From Vibrio amylolyticus (lineage in GTDB: Bacteria > Pseudomonadota > Gammaproteobacteria > Enterobacterales > Vibrionaceae), in contig NZ_JAJHVV010000001.1 in NCBI RefSeq assembly GCF_023145695.1, positions 558,001 through 622,000 of the forward strand: DNA of 64,000 nucleotides. Reading direction: 5' to 3'. The notes below the pieces were generated by a model, which did not search any database, had not been told where the DNA came from, and worked only from the letters and a program-made list of their open reading frames with translations. Shown in pieces: positions 39,237-49,355 of the stretch; the stretch's first letter is position 1; each line of letters begins with the position of its first letter. The translations under genes were made by a program, and so were the position numbers.

Positions 39237-41003
39237 TTAGTACGTACGAGCTTTTGGTGGAAATGCTTCACGATGAACAGGTTCCATATTTACACCACGC
39301 TTAGACATACTTTCCGTCTCAGGGTTGTAAAGAGAGTGGCATAGCCACTGTTCATCATCACGGTCTGGGAAGTCAAAGCGAGCATGTGCGCCTCGGCTCT
39401 CAGTACGGAAGTTCGCAGCTACAGCGGTAGCAAATGCAGTTTCCATCAGGTTTTCTAATTCTAAACACTCGATACGCTGAGTATTGAATTCCGTTGATTT
39501 ATCTGATAGGTGAGCATTTTTCAGACGTTCTCGGATTACCTTAAGCTCTTCAAGGCCGTTAGCCATTGCGTCACCTTCACGGAAAACTGAGAAATTATTC
39601 TGCATACATTGCTGAAGATCTTTACGAATGACAGCAGGGTCTTCACCATCTGTACTATTCTCCCAACGATTATAACGCTCTAGAGAACGCGCAATATCGT
39701 CTTCCGTCGCAGGTTTCGCTTCTGCTTGTTTCTTCAGCGTTTCGCCAAGGTGCAAGCCAGTTGCGCGACCAAATACCACTAAATCAAGTAGTGAGTTACC
39801 ACCAAGTCGGTTTGCACCGTGAACCGACACAGACGCGATTTCGCCACAAGCAAATAGACCTTGTACTTCAACATCAGTACCAGACTCATCTTGTTTAATC
39901 GCTTGACCAGATACCTGGGTAGGAACACCACCCATCATATAGTGACAAGTTGGGATAACTGGAATTGGTTCTTTAACGGGGTCAACGTGAGCAAAGGTGC
40001 GAGATAATTCACAAACACCAGGTAGACGAGACTCAAGTGTCTCTTTACCTAAGTGATCAAGCTTAAGTTTAATGTGAGGACCCCATGGCCCATCGCAACC
40101 ACGACCTTCACGGATTTCAATCATCATTGAACGCGCAACAACATCACGACCAGCTAAGTCTTTCGCATTAGGAGCATAACGCTCCATAAAGCGCTCACCA
40201 TCTTTATTAAGAAGATAACCACCTTCACCACGACAACCTTCAGTAACCAGTACACCAGCGCCGGCAATACCGGTTGGGTGGAACTGCCACATTTCGATAT
40301 CTTGCATCGGTACGCCAGCACGAATCGCCATACCAACACCATCACCCGTATTAATGTGAGCATTGGTTGTTGAAGCGTAGATTCGGCCTGCGCCACCCGT
40401 TGCTAAAATCGTCGCTTTCGCTTTGAAATAACAAACCTCACCCGTTTCCATACAAAGTGCTGTCGTACCTAATACGGCACCATCTTCATTTTTAACAAGG
40501 TCAAGTGCATACCACTCCGAAAAAATCGTCGTCTTATGCTTAATATTCTGCTGGTAAAGCGTATGAAGAAGCGCGTGACCTGTACGGTCAGCTGCTGCTG
40601 CGGTACGTGCCGCTTGTTCACCCCCAAAGTTCTTTGACTGGCCGCCAAAAGGACGTTGGTAAATTTTGCCATTATCGAAGCGAGAAAATGGTAAGCCCAT
40701 CTTTTCTAGCTCAATAACTGACTCAGGACCGTTCTTACACATGTACTCAATTGCGTCTTGGTCACCGATATAATCGGAACCTTTCACAGTGTCATACATG
40801 TGTTGTTCCCAGTGATCTTCATGGGCATTGCCCAGCGCTACAGTGATACCACCTTGAGCGGATACAGTATGGGAACGAGTAGGAAATACTTTTGATAGCA
40901 AGGCACACGAAAGTCCTTGCTCTGAAATTTGAAGGGCAGCGCGCATACCTGCGCCACCAGCGCCGATTACAACGGCATCGAACTCACGTACTGGAATAGT
41001 CAC
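39237..41003 (-). CDS. sdhA: Succinate dehydrogenase flavoprotein subunit
   Basis: The 588-residue protein matches the E. coli length. It starts at a GTG that abuts the sdhD stop. FAD is bound through the Rossmann motif [14 protein letters not shown] and covalently at H45 in [11 protein letters not shown]. The active site includes [23 protein letters not shown] and [12 protein letters not shown]. It oxidises succinate to fumarate on the cytoplasmic side of the inner membrane. Confidence 0.98.
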   Translation of the reverse strand: MTIPVREFDAVVIGAGGAGMRAALQISEQGLSCALLSKVFPTRSHTVSAQGGITVALGNAHEDHWEQHMYDTVKGSDYIGDQDAIEYMCKNGPESVIELEKMGLPFSRFDNGKIYQRPFGGQSKNFGGEQAARTAAAADRTGHALLHTLYQQNIKHKTTIFSEWYALDLVKNEDGAVLGTTALCMETGEVCYFKAKATILATGGAGRIYASTTNAHINTGDGVGMAIRAGVPMQDIEMWQFHPTGIAGAGVLVTEGCRGEGGYLLNKDGERFMERYAPNAKDLAGRDVVARSMMIEIREGRGCDGPWGPHIKLKLDHLGKETLESRLPGVCELSRTFAHVDPVKEPIPVIPTCHYMMGGVPTQVSGQAIKQDESGTDVEVQGLFACGEIASVSVHGANRLGGNSLLDLVVFGRATGLHLGETLKKQAEAKPATEDDIARSLERYNRWENSTDGEDPAVIRKDLQQCMQNNFSVFREGDAMANGLEELKVIRERLKNAHLSDKSTEFNTQRIECLELENLMETAFATAVAANFRTESRGAHARFDFPDRDDEQWLCHSLYNPETESMSKRGVNMEPVHREAFPPKARTY

Positions 41004-41351
41004 TTACGCACCCCACAAAATAAAGAAGCCAGAAAAGAAGTAGCTTAACAATGCAATCACAATCACTAGCTGTAATCCGCCACGAAGCTTAGAACACTTA
41101 ATGTAGTCGGTAAGGACCTGCCATAAACCGATCCAGGCATGGATCAGTACAGAGGTCAGTGCCAGCATTGTAAATACTTTGGTAAAGGCACTACCGAAAA
41201 ATTGAGTCCAAGAGATGTAAGAGATATCCCCAGAGAACGCAAAAAAACTAACTAAGTAGATTGTGTAGAGGGTCATGATAATAGCGGTGGCACGAATCAA
41301 TAGAAAATCGTGTACCCCATTACGCCCGAATGATGAGACATGCTTTACCAT
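41004..41351 (-). CDS. sdhD: Succinate dehydrogenase membrane anchor subunit
   Basis: The 115-residue protein has three TM helices. Helix two contains [22 protein letters not shown], with the His that binds haem b and the Tyr near the quinone site. [16 protein letters not shown] at the N-terminus is the typical start. It overlaps sdhC by 7 bases. Confidence 0.97.
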   Translation of the reverse strand: MVKHVSSFGRNGVHDFLLIRATAIIMTLYTIYLVSFFAFSGDISYISWTQFFGSAFTKVFTMLALTSVLIHAWIGLWQVLTDYIKCSKLRGGLQLVIVIALLSYFFSGFFILWGA

Positions 41352-41737
41352 ACTAATACTCCTGCAAGAAGTGATAGAACGGCAGTGGCAGCAAAAGCGA
41401 CTTTAGCACTTAAAGCTCCAGTATCGAGTTCTTCAAAATAGCCTAAATCCATCATCAAATGACGAATGCCACCAACAATGTGGTAGGCCAAGGCAGTTGC
41501 GATTCCCCAAAGAACAAACTTCATAAAAAAGCCACTAACAAGGTCACTGGCTTCTTTGAATCCTAGTGGGGACTCAAGGGAAATAGACAATAGCCACAAC
41601 AATATACCAATAGCAACAAACGTAATTACCCCTGACACTCGGTGCAGGATAGATGCGATTGCTGTTATCGGAAAGCTAACTGTCTGTAAATCTAAATTAA
41701 CAGGTCTTGACTTTCTTTCTTTCACGGGCTTGCTCAC
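41345..41737 (-). CDS. sdhC: Succinate dehydrogenase cytochrome b556 subunit
   Basis: The 130-residue protein starts at a GTG with GGAG close upstream. It has three TM helices and the SdhC signatures [26 protein letters not shown] (quinone-site Ser/Arg) and [20 protein letters not shown] (haem-ligand His in YHIVGGIRH). It is the first gene of sdhCDAB-sucABCD. A long leader upstream holds a terminator-like hairpin and possible ArcA sites. Confidence 0.97.
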   Translation of the reverse strand: MSKPVKERKSRPVNLDLQTVSFPITAIASILHRVSGVITFVAIGILLWLLSISLESPLGFKEASDLVSGFFMKFVLWGIATALAYHIVGGIRHLMMDLGYFEELDTGALSAKVAFAATAVLSLLAGVLVW

Positions 41738-42129
41738 TCAGCTCCATTGAGCATTTATTGTTATTAACGAATCTCGTGCAAAAACCGATAAAAGTTAACA
41801 TCAAAACAACAAAAACAGGGGTAATCGCCCCAGTTAATTGTAAATAAAATGTTAACAACAAAACTTAAAAACCTACCTCTCAATTGTTTCAAGCCTTGAA
41901 TTTATAAGGTTTTCAACGGAAATTTCAGGTTAACTATACGACCGGCAACATTCTAATACAATTGATGTAACAAATTTTGCTACATAGAACAGATTTTTAA
42001 CTTATTTGCCATAAAAAGTTACGGTAAGTGCACACATCGAAGGAGAAAAATTGACTTTATAGACGAACACACGTACAAAAATGGCACATAAACATCCTGG
42101 ATGGATTAATAAAAACAAAGGAGAATGTT
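41738..42129. promoter_or_regulatory. Divergent control region between sdhC and gltA
   Basis: 392 bases without a sure gene. Three features stand out. First, GTTAATTG...ATGTTAAC at 41833-41856 resembles ArcA direct-repeat sites, and ArcA controls sdh and gltA in enterics. Second, a near-perfect 21-bp palindrome lies at 41965-41985, with arms ATGTA.CAAA / TTTG.TACAT. Third, on the minus strand GGGG-CGATTA-CCCC at 41818-41831 is followed by a T-rich stretch, like a weak terminator or attenuator in the sdhC leader. A 19-codon frame at 42081-42140 overlaps the gltA start. Confidence 0.65.
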
Positions 42130-43419
42130 ATGGCGGATAAGAAAGCAACCCTTCACATTGAAGGTTTAGCGCCAATCGAGCTACCAATTATGGACGGGAC
42201 TGTCGGCCCTGAAGTAATCGATGTTCGTAAACTAGGAGCTAATGGATATTTTACCTTCGACCCGGGTTTTCTTGCCACTGCATCTTGTGAGTCTCAAATC
42301 ACTTATATCGATGGCGGCAAAGGTGTTCTATTACACCGTGGCTATCCTATTGATCAATTAGCGAATAACGCAGACTACCTAGAAGTATGTTACATACTTC
42401 TTTATGGTGAAGCCCCAAATCGTGAGCAATACGAAGACTTTAAACGCACTGTTACTCGCCACACTATGGTCCATGAGCAAATTGCTAGTTTCTACCACGG
42501 CTTTAGACGTGATGCTCACCCAATGGCGGTAATGTGTGGTGTGGTTGGCGCACTCGCTGCCTTCTACCATGACTCACTAGATATTAATAACGATACTCAC
42601 CGTGAAATTGCGGCTTATCGTTTGATTTCAAAAATGCCTACACTTGCGGCAATGTGTTACAAGTACTCAATCGGTCAACCGTTCATTTACCCAAGAAATG
42701 AGCTGAGCTACGCTGAGAACTTCCTACACATGATGTTTGCAAACCCATGTGAAGAGTACGAAGTAAACCCGGTTGTTGCTCGCGCAATGGATAAAATCTT
42801 TACTCTACACGCGGATCACGAACAAAACGCCTCAACGTCAACAGTACGTCTAGCAGGTTCATCGGGTGCTAACCCATTCGCTTGTATAGCTGCGGGTATC
42901 GCATCGTTATGGGGACCAGCTCACGGTGGTGCTAACGAAGCGTGTCTACGTATGCTAGAAGAAATCGGTAGCGTTGATAATATTGAAGAGTATGTCGCAA
43001 AAGCGAAAGATAAAGACGACCCATTCCGCCTAATGGGCTTTGGTCACCGTGTTTATAAGAACTACGATCCTCGTGCAACGGTTATGCGCGAAGCGTGTCA
43101 CGATGTTCTTAAAGAGCTTAATATTAATGATCCACTGCTTGATGTTGCAATGGAGCTGGAACGTATTGCTCTTTCTGACGAGTATTTCGTTGAGAAGAAA
43201 CTTTACCCGAACGTAGATTTCTACTCTGGTATCATCCTAAAAGCGATTGGTATTCCAATCTCTATGTTTACAGTTATCTTTGCGATGTCTCGTACTGTCG
43301 GTTGGATTGCACACTGGAATGAAATGCACAGTGATCCAAGCAACCGAATTGGACGTCCACGTCAACTTTACATGGGTAAAGAGAAACGTGATTTCCAACC
43401 TCTACATGAGCGTGATTAA
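42130..43419 (+). CDS. gltA: Citrate synthase (type II)
   Basis: The 429-residue protein has the size of the hexameric, NADH-sensitive enzyme of Gram-negative bacteria. It condenses acetyl-CoA and oxaloacetate. Catalytic regions seen are [28 protein letters not shown] and [15 protein letters not shown] (both with the key His) and [10 protein letters not shown] (the key Asp). The ATG has a textbook AAGGAG 6 bases upstream. It is divergent from sdh-suc, as in E. coli. Confidence 0.98.
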   Translation: MADKKATLHIEGLAPIELPIMDGTVGPEVIDVRKLGANGYFTFDPGFLATASCESQITYIDGGKGVLLHRGYPIDQLANNADYLEVCYILLYGEAPNREQYEDFKRTVTRHTMVHEQIASFYHGFRRDAHPMAVMCGVVGALAAFYHDSLDINNDTHREIAAYRLISKMPTLAAMCYKYSIGQPFIYPRNELSYAENFLHMMFANPCEEYEVNPVVARAMDKIFTLHADHEQNASTSTVRLAGSSGANPFACIAAGIASLWGPAHGGANEACLRMLEEIGSVDNIEEYVAKAKDKDDPFRLMGFGHRVYKNYDPRATVMREACHDVLKELNINDPLLDVAMELERIALSDEYFVEKKLYPNVDFYSGIILKAIGIPISMFTVIFAMSRTVGWIAHWNEMHSDPSNRIGRPRQLYMGKEKRDFQPLHERD

Positions 43420-43470
43420 TTACTGTTTCGTTGTATTTATATAACGACCAGCTTCAGTTAAATATAAAGA

Positions 43471-43502
43471 AAAAGCTTGCCTATTTCGGCAAGCTTTTTT
43501 AT
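43471..43502. terminator. Intrinsic terminator between gltA and the NIF3-family gene
   Basis: AAAAAGCTTGCC-TATTT-CGGCAAGCTTTTTT has A and T runs on both sides, so it can serve both convergent genes. Confidence 0.93.
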
Positions 43503-43521
43503 TTTCTTTCAAATATAGCTC

Positions 43522-44280
43522 TTAGACAGGATTATCAATATCAACAAAGATCACTTCAATCTGGTGTTCTTTTTCCAACCACTCTCCTAATGCTTTAATA
43601 CCATAGCGCTCGGTCGCATGATGGCCTGCCGAAAAATAGTGAATATTTAGCTCTCTAGCAGTGTAAGTTGTGCGTTCTGATATTTCTCCCGACACAAACG
43701 CATCAAGGCCATGTTGAGCAGCAAGTTCAATATAATCTTGTCCACCACCAGTACACCAACCTACTGTCTCAATCACTTTTTCAGCATTATCCGGGGCAAT
43801 GTGCAAAGCTTCGCGGTTCAGAGTCTTGCTAATTTTCTGCGCAAACTCTTCACCTGTTAAAGAAGCAGTCAAACGACCAAACATGGCGACAGACTGAGCA
43901 TGCCCCTCTAGCCCACCCTCGACTTCTATATCCAAAAGCCTAGCTAGTTCTGCGTTATTCCCAAGTTCTGGGTGAATATCAAGTGGAAGATGATACCCAT
44001 ATAAATTGATATCATTTTTTATTAGCGCGCGAATACGCTTCCCTTTCATTCCTCGGATAGGCGCTGGTTCACCCTTCCAAAAATAGCCATGGTGAACCAA
44101 AATAGCATCTGCCTTTAACTCAATGGCCTTATCTATTAATGCTTGTGATGCGGTTACCCCTGTGACTATCCTATTAATTTGCGCACCACCTTCTACTTGA
44201 AGGCCATTTGGGGCGTAGTCTTTAATCAGATGAGGGGAGAGCTTCTCATTGAGGATTTTTTCAAGCTGTAGATTATTCAT
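43522..44280 (-). CDS. ybgI: NIF3/YbgI-family metal-binding hydrolase-like protein
   Basis: The 252-residue protein is close to E. coli YbgI (247). This family forms toroidal hexamers with a dinuclear metal centre. Ligand-bearing motifs seen are ILVHHGYFWKGEP (HH), YHLPLDIHPELGNNAELARLL (H and D), and SAGHHATERYGIKALGEWL near the C-terminus (H and E). It is often labelled GTP cyclohydrolase type 2-like, but its physiological reaction is unsettled. The start shows a GGAATGCATC spacing. It is divergent from the DUF1853-like gene. Confidence 0.93.
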   Translation of the reverse strand: MNNLQLEKILNEKLSPHLIKDYAPNGLQVEGGAQINRIVTGVTASQALIDKAIELKADAILVHHGYFWKGEPAPIRGMKGKRIRALIKNDINLYGYHLPLDIHPELGNNAELARLLDIEVEGGLEGHAQSVAMFGRLTASLTGEEFAQKISKTLNREALHIAPDNAEKVIETVGWCTGGGQDYIELAAQHGLDAFVSGEISERTTYTARELNIHYFSAGHHATERYGIKALGEWLEKEHQIEVIFVDIDNPV

Positions 44281-44384
44281 GATGCATTCCGATGATGTCT
44301 TTACTTATTATCTGTTGACCAAAGTGTATACTCTGGTGGCTAATGGTTACAATAGTGGCCTATGGAAATTCAATAGGATTATGG

Positions 44385-45137
44385 ATGAACCAACTTCAAC
44401 GTTTCTATCGATGGGTCGCTTCTACCCCCTCACTATTTCAACTACAGCCTCCCTTTGTTGATTTTCGTGGTATCGATGTTTCAGATCTAAGCTCATCAGA
44501 GGTTTATGATGGTAACCGAAGACTTGGCTTTCTCTATCAACACTTATGTACCAAGTTGATTGAAAACATCCCCGACTATCAAGTTGAACTCGATGAAATC
44601 CAGATCAACTCGGCATCTGGACAAACCATCGGAGCGATAGATTTGATACTACACAATATTGATACTCGTTCTTATGAGCACTGGGAAGTCGCGATCAAAT
44701 TCTACCTGCTCCATAAAGGAGTTTGGTATGGGCCAAACGCTCATGACCAACTCGATAAAAAACTCGATAGAATGCTGTCTCATCAACTTAAGATGAGTTC
44801 AGTAGACGAATTTACCCAAAAATATGATGGCTTCGGTTCATTGAGTGAGCACCTACTAATGCAAGGGCGCTTATACGTGAACCCTTTCTCCCCAGAACCG
44901 ATTCCAACAGAGTGTTTAGGGTTTGAACTCAACTCAAGCCAGATTTCAGGATATTGGTGCTACCAAAGCCAATGGCATCTCATTGATGTGCCTCTATACG
45001 CATTAGAGAAATCCAATTGGGCGATAGGCACGGATACCTTTGATGAACTCGAAGAAAAGCCTAAAGAAGGTTTTATTCACGCTCAAACCAAGAAAGGCAA
45101 ATTTTGGTTTGTTGTTCCCGATAAATGGCCTAACTGA
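44385..45137 (+). CDS. DUF1853-like protein, function unknown
   Basis: The start is the ATG at 44385 (MNQLQRFYRWVASTPSLF, 250 residues), with AGGA 6 bases upstream. The frame continues 14 codons further without support. The central segment GQTIGAIDLILHN followed by HWEVAIKFYLLHKG, with acidic residues and a conserved Lys, is reminiscent of nuclease-like folds and matches what I recall of DUF1853. It is soluble with no signal peptide. It lies between ybgI (divergent) and pgm (convergent). Function is not known. Confidence 0.75.
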   Translation: MNQLQRFYRWVASTPSLFQLQPPFVDFRGIDVSDLSSSEVYDGNRRLGFLYQHLCTKLIENIPDYQVELDEIQINSASGQTIGAIDLILHNIDTRSYEHWEVAIKFYLLHKGVWYGPNAHDQLDKKLDRMLSHQLKMSSVDEFTQKYDGFGSLSEHLLMQGRLYVNPFSPEPIPTECLGFELNSSQISGYWCYQSQWHLIDVPLYALEKSNWAIGTDTFDELEEKPKEGFIHAQTKKGKFWFVVPDKWPN

Positions 45138-45161
45138 TCAGCGTACTTAAATGCCAGACAC

Positions 45162-45189
45162 AAAAAAGGCGACCACTAGGCCGCCTTTC
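45162..45189. terminator. Bidirectional intrinsic terminator between the DUF1853-like gene and pgm
   Basis: The stem AAAGGCG / CGCCTTT has a 10-base loop, with an A run on the left and a pyrimidine-rich flank on the right. It fits best as the minus-strand terminator of pgm. Confidence 0.75.
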
Positions 45190-45205
45190 CAATTATGAAT
45201 TCGCT

Positions 45206-46852
45206 CTATAATCCTGCATCAGCAAACACTTGATTTACAATCTCTTGAGCTTCCGCTTCAATTTGAGCTAAATGTTCTGAGCCTTTGAAGCTTTCACAGT
45301 AGATCTTATAGATATCTTCTGTGCCTGAAGGGCGTGCTGCAAACCAACCATTTTCAGTCGTCACTTTAAGACCACCAATCGCCGCACCATTTCCCGGAGC
45401 ATGGGTTAAGCGCGCTGTAATCGGCTCACCCGCTAATGTTTCCGCTGATACCATTTCGGCTGATAGCTTCTTCAAAATATCTTTTTGAGGGCCGTTCGCA
45501 ACCGCTTGAATACGGTTGTACTTAGAAGCGCCATGTTTCGCAGCTAGCTCTTCGTAGTATTCTTGAGGGTTCTTACCCGTTACCGCCGTAATTTCAGCCG
45601 CTAGCAAACAAAGTAAGATACCGTCTTTGTCTGTTGACCAAGGTGTACCATCTTTTCTTAGGAAAGAGGCACCGGCACTCTCTTCGCCACCAAAGCCGAA
45701 CTTACCTTCGTACAAGCCATCGACAAACCATTTGAAGCCTACTGGAACTTCACACAGTTCACGGCCTAAATCAGCAACGACGCGATCAATAAGTGCACTT
45801 GAAACTAATGTCTTACCCACGGCAACATCTTTGCCCCAACCTCCACGGTTGCGATATAGGTAATCAATACAAACAGCTAGGAAGTGGTTTGGATTCATCA
45901 AACCTTTTGGCGTAACTATGCCATGGCGATCGTAATCTGGATCATTACCAAACGCTAAGTCATAGTCGTCTTTAAGTTCTAATAGACCCGCCATTGCGTA
46001 CGGTGATGAGCAGTCCATACGAACGACGCCATCTTTATCCAGAGACATAAATTGGAAAGTTGGGTCAACCGCTTCGCTAACCAGTGTAAGATCTAGGTTA
46101 TAAGCCTTGCCAATTTGACGCCAATAATCAATCCCAGAGCCGCCTAATGGATCGACACCCAGTTTCAGACCCGACTTTTGGATGGCTTCCATATCGATGA
46201 CATTCACTAAGTCCTCAATGTAAGGCTTCACAAGGTCCACTTGCTTAAATAACGGAGAGACTTTCGCTTGTTCAAGAGGCATGCGTTTAACGCCTTGCAT
46301 CTCTTCAGCAATAAGTGCATTAGCACGGTTTTCAATTGCTTTCGTCAGTGCGTCTTCCGCAGGTCCACCGTGTGTTGGGTTGTACTTAATACCACCATCT
46401 TGCGGTGGATTATGGGACGGCGTAATAACAAGGCCATCCGCTTTTTCTTGATGCGTTTCATTGTATGTAAGAATCGCATGAGACACGCCTGGTGTTGGCG
46501 TGTAACCATTATCTTCTTGGGTGATGACTTCAACGCCGTTCGCAATAAGAACTTCTAGCACGCTAAAGAACGCAGGCTCTGATAAAGCATGCGTATCTTT
46601 ACCGACAAAAAGTGGGCCTGTCGTCCCTTGCTCAGCACGAATTTCAGCAACCGCTTGAGCAATCGCTAAGATATGGTTTTCATTGAATGTCGACTTGTCA
46701 GCCGTACCGCGGTGACCCGATGTACCAAATTGAACCTGATGCTCAGGGTTTCCCGCAATTGGTTTTAATAAAAAGTAGTTTGAGACTAAAGCTGGAATGT
46801 TGTGCAAATCTTTTTGTTGTGCTTTTGTTCCAGCCCTTGGATGCATAGCCAT
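45206..46852 (-). CDS. pgm: Phosphoglucomutase (alpha-D-glucose)
   Basis: The 548-residue protein belongs to the E. coli Pgm type (about 546). It interconverts glucose-1-phosphate and glucose-6-phosphate. The active-site phosphoserine is S146 in [13 protein letters not shown], the Mg2+ loop is [10 protein letters not shown], the sugar-binding loop is [10 protein letters not shown], and the phosphate-binding loop near the C-terminus is [12 protein letters not shown]. The start MAMHPRAG aligns with MAIHNRAG of E. coli. It lies 92 bases downstream of seqA on the same strand, as in E. coli. Confidence 0.97.
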   Translation of the reverse strand: MAMHPRAGTKAQQKDLHNIPALVSNYFLLKPIAGNPEHQVQFGTSGHRGTADKSTFNENHILAIAQAVAEIRAEQGTTGPLFVGKDTHALSEPAFFSVLEVLIANGVEVITQEDNGYTPTPGVSHAILTYNETHQEKADGLVITPSHNPPQDGGIKYNPTHGGPAEDALTKAIENRANALIAEEMQGVKRMPLEQAKVSPLFKQVDLVKPYIEDLVNVIDMEAIQKSGLKLGVDPLGGSGIDYWRQIGKAYNLDLTLVSEAVDPTFQFMSLDKDGVVRMDCSSPYAMAGLLELKDDYDLAFGNDPDYDRHGIVTPKGLMNPNHFLAVCIDYLYRNRGGWGKDVAVGKTLVSSALIDRVVADLGRELCEVPVGFKWFVDGLYEGKFGFGGEESAGASFLRKDGTPWSTDKDGILLCLLAAEITAVTGKNPQEYYEELAAKHGASKYNRIQAVANGPQKDILKKLSAEMVSAETLAGEPITARLTHAPGNGAAIGGLKVTTENGWFAARPSGTEDIYKIYCESFKGSEHLAQIEAEAQEIVNQVFADAGL

Positions 46853-46879
46853 TAGTGACGTCCTTTCTTGGTAGTTTTA

Positions 46880-46932
46880 AAACAATAAAAAGCCTCACAA
46901 TAGTTTGCTAAGAAGCGCGTTACGGTGAGGCT
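46880..46932 (-). terminator. Probable terminator or attenuator between seqA and pgm
   Basis: On the minus strand the perfect 8-bp stem AGCCTCAC / GTGAGGCT is followed by TTTTTATTGTTTT. The loop is unusually long (26 bases), so termination may be partial, leaving some read-through into pgm. Confidence 0.6.
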
Positions 46933-46944
46933 CTAAATAAAATT

Positions 46945-47493
46945 CTAAATGGTGTTAATTACCTTTTCGATTAAGTCAGCTGGGAAGTTCATTCTTGTCA
47001 TCAGCTGCTCAGTCATTTGTCGTTTACGACTTGTATTATTATTGGTAATAACCCAAAACTGTGTATTTGGTATCGCTTTCGGTTTGGTTGTATTTCCGTT
47101 TGCCAATAGCGTCTGTTCGTTATCGGCAAAGTAAACTCGCTTACGCCCTTTTACTTGAGTGGCTTCTGAAAAGCTAGTTGGATTAATGCGATGTAGAGTC
47201 GACAGAACCAACATAAATCGATCAATAGCTTTTTTCAGGCCCGCAAACTCATCTGATATTAATAATGAACGCATCTCTTTCACGCTATCAACAACAGGTG
47301 TTTTCCCTGCATCTTTACTGACCACGATGCTTTTCGCTGCAGCTGGTACTTGCGTCTCTTTCTGAGTTACCGGTGCAGCTTCAGATTTCTCATCCAGTAA
47401 ACGGCGCAGAATGTCTGACGCACTTTCACCAATATGTTGAGTCTGGCTCGCAATATAACGGTATAGATCCTCATCTACCTCAATTGTTTTCAT
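46945..47493 (-). CDS. seqA: Replication initiation negative regulator SeqA
   Basis: The 182-residue protein is about the length of E. coli SeqA (181). The N-terminal multimerisation domain begins MKTIEVDEDLYRYIASQTQHIGESASDILRRLL. After a variable linker the C-terminal DNA-binding domain shows RKRVYFADNEQTLLANGNTTKPKAIPNTQFWVITNNNTSRKRQM, which contacts hemimethylated GATC pairs. SeqA sequesters oriC and so implies Dam methylation. It is divergent from ybfF and upstream of pgm, as in E. coli. Confidence 0.97.
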   Translation of the reverse strand: MKTIEVDEDLYRYIASQTQHIGESASDILRRLLDEKSEAAPVTQKETQVPAAAKSIVVSKDAGKTPVVDSVKEMRSLLISDEFAGLKKAIDRFMLVLSTLHRINPTSFSEATQVKGRKRVYFADNEQTLLANGNTTKPKAIPNTQFWVITNNNTSRKRQMTEQLMTRMNFPADLIEKVINTI

Positions 47494-47586
47494 TCGCTTT
47501 TCACAATCTCTATGTTTAAACTCTTGGGGATTATAGCGAGATCTTTGCTGATACTCTACGTCAAACCAATCATGAATAAGATAAAA

Positions 47587-48348
47587 ATGTCACAACTACT
47601 GAACTATAAACTCGAAGGCTCAGGTCAAACTCTGGTTTTACTCCATGGTCTATTCGGAAACTTGGATAATTTGGGGTTACTTGCTCGCGATCTTGTCAAA
47701 GATTACCAAGTTTTGAGTGTCGACTTGAGAAATCATGGTTTGTCATTTCATTCAGACAAACATAGCTATCACACTATGGCAGAAGATGTCGTTGACCTGC
47801 TCTCTCACCTTGGTCTATCTAATGTCATTTTGATTGGCCACTCAATGGGTGGAAAGGTCGCTATGAAAGTCACTGAACTTATTCAAGCAAGAGTTCAAAA
47901 ACTGATTGTCTTAGACATGGCCCCCGTCTCATATACCGTCCATCGCCATGAAAATGTTTTATATGGGCTGCAAGCTGTCATTGATGCGAAACCAAGCAAT
48001 AGAAGTGACGCAATATCTTTAATGTCAGAGCATATAGAAATTGAAGGTGTTAGACAGTTCTTAAGTAAATCACTCTATCGAGTAAACGATGCGATGGCAT
48101 GGCGCTTTAATGTCGACGCTATCATTGACAATTATTGGGGCATATTAGGCTGGCACACTTTGTCAGCCATTGAGGTACCTACTCTCTTTGTGAAAGGGGA
48201 ACAATCAGATTATTTACTTGCTGAACATCAAGCTGATATTCAGAAACAGTTCCCAAACGCGAAAGCGCATATCGTTTCAAATACGGGTCATTGGCTACAT
48301 GCCGAAAAGCCTAAAGAAGTGATCCGTGTGATTCGAAATTTCATATAG
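47587..48348 (+). CDS. ybfF: Alpha/beta-hydrolase esterase, YbfF type
   Basis: The start is the ATG at 47587 (MSQLLNYKLEG, 253 residues), set by alignment with E. coli YbfF; an ATG five codons earlier is possible and neither has a strong Shine-Dalgarno sequence. The alpha/beta-hydrolase fold has the oxyanion motif HGLFGNLDNLG, the nucleophile S86 in GHSMGG and the catalytic His in NTGHWLHAEKP. E. coli YbfF hydrolyses short-chain esters and acyl-CoAs in vitro. The natural substrate is unknown. Confidence 0.93.
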   Translation: MSQLLNYKLEGSGQTLVLLHGLFGNLDNLGLLARDLVKDYQVLSVDLRNHGLSFHSDKHSYHTMAEDVVDLLSHLGLSNVILIGHSMGGKVAMKVTELIQARVQKLIVLDMAPVSYTVHRHENVLYGLQAVIDAKPSNRSDAISLMSEHIEIEGVRQFLSKSLYRVNDAMAWRFNVDAIIDNYWGILGWHTLSAIEVPTLFVKGEQSDYLLAEHQADIQKQFPNAKAHIVSNTGHWLHAEKPKEVIRVIRNFI

Positions 48349-48452
48349 TCAGTTTTATCGATTGGATCTAAGATTTTGATAAATGCGATGCATTAACTTT
48401 ACCGTTTAACAATGGTATAGTGCGCGCAAGTAAATTGGCATAAAGGGATATC

Positions 48453-48674
48453 ATGCTCTACGACTATATGAACATACTCGAGTCTATTGGCTTGGACTTA
48501 CTTTTTGCATCTATCTTCTTCCTTATCGGTATGGCGATTAAAGATGTTCTCAAGCAAGGTAATGTTCCTCCATTTGGGCGTCGTATTGTATGGCTAGTTC
48601 TCTTTCTTGGCTGCGCTGGGTTTATCACTAAAGGATTAATCCAAATAAGCTGGGAAGGTACAGGGCTTGGCTAA
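48453..48674 (+). CDS. Small membrane protein (DUF2788-like)
   Basis: The 73-residue protein is preceded by AAAGGGATATC at a workable spacing. It has two TM helices (LLFASIFFLIGMAI and IVWLVLFLGCAGFITKGLIQ) joined by a short basic cytoplasmic loop (KDVLKQGNVPPFGRR). I recall this as DUF2788, found next to fldA in vibrios. Function is unknown. It lies 50 bases upstream of fldA and is probably co-transcribed. Confidence 0.85.
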   Translation: MLYDYMNILESIGLDLLFASIFFLIGMAIKDVLKQGNVPPFGRRIVWLVLFLGCAGFITKGLIQISWEGTGLG

Positions 48675-48724
48675 CCACTATCTCGCTGTCACCCGATACA
48701 GATAATATTTAAGGTAATGATTCT

Positions 48725-49258
48725 ATGGCAAGTGTAGGTATCTTCTTTGGTAGCGACACCGGCAACACTGAAGCTGTTGCTAAGATGATTCAAAAGCAAC
48801 TAGGTAAGCAACTAGTTCACGTTCAAGACATCGCAAAAAGCAGTAAAGAAGACATTGATAATTTTGATCTTCTTCTTCTTGGTATTCCAACTTGGTACTA
48901 TGGCGAAGCTCAATGCGATTGGGACGATTTTTTCCCTGAGTTAGAAGGCATTGATTTCTCTACCAAGCTAGTTGCTCTATTTGGTTGTGGTGATCAAGAA
49001 GATTACGCTGAATATTTCTGCGATGCGATGGGCACAATCCGTGACATCGTTGAAGCGAAAGGCGGCACTATTCTAGGTTACACTTCTACCGAAGGTTACG
49101 AGTTTGAAGCATCAAAAGCACTTGTTGAAGGTGATGAGAGCCAATTTGTTGGCCTGTGTATCGATGAAGACCGTCAACCAGAGCTAACTGACTCACGCGT
49201 TAACACGTGGGTAGCTCAGATTCACGAAGAGATGTGCTTAGCAGAACTGGAAGGCTAG
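48725..49258 (+). CDS. fldA: Flavodoxin I
   Basis: The 177-residue protein is a long-chain flavodoxin. The FMN phosphate loop is GSDTGNTEAVAK at residues 8-19. Aromatic residues flank the flavin in IPTWYYGEAQCDW and GDQEDYAEYFCDAMG. FldA donates electrons to biosynthetic radical and reductive enzymes and replaces ferredoxin under iron limitation. Its position just before fur follows the enteric order, though here a minus-strand gene lies between them. Confidence 0.97.
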   Translation: MASVGIFFGSDTGNTEAVAKMIQKQLGKQLVHVQDIAKSSKEDIDNFDLLLLGIPTWYYGEAQCDWDDFFPELEGIDFSTKLVALFGCGDQEDYAEYFCDAMGTIRDIVEAKGGTILGYTSTEGYEFEASKALVEGDESQFVGLCIDEDRQPELTDSRVNTWVAQIHEEMCLAELEG

Positions 49259-49299
49259 TCATCCAGTTGTTTACCTAAGCAACGCTTAATCGATTCAAG

Positions 49300-49325
49300 A
49301 AACCTCCCAAGTGGAGGTTTTTTTA
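49300..49325 (+). terminator. Intrinsic terminator of fldA
   Basis: AACCTCC-CAAGT-GGAGGTT is followed by TTTTTT, about 45 bases after the fldA stop. Confidence 0.9.
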
Positions 49326-49355
49326 TTGCGCCTTTCTAAATGACCAACTAATCTT

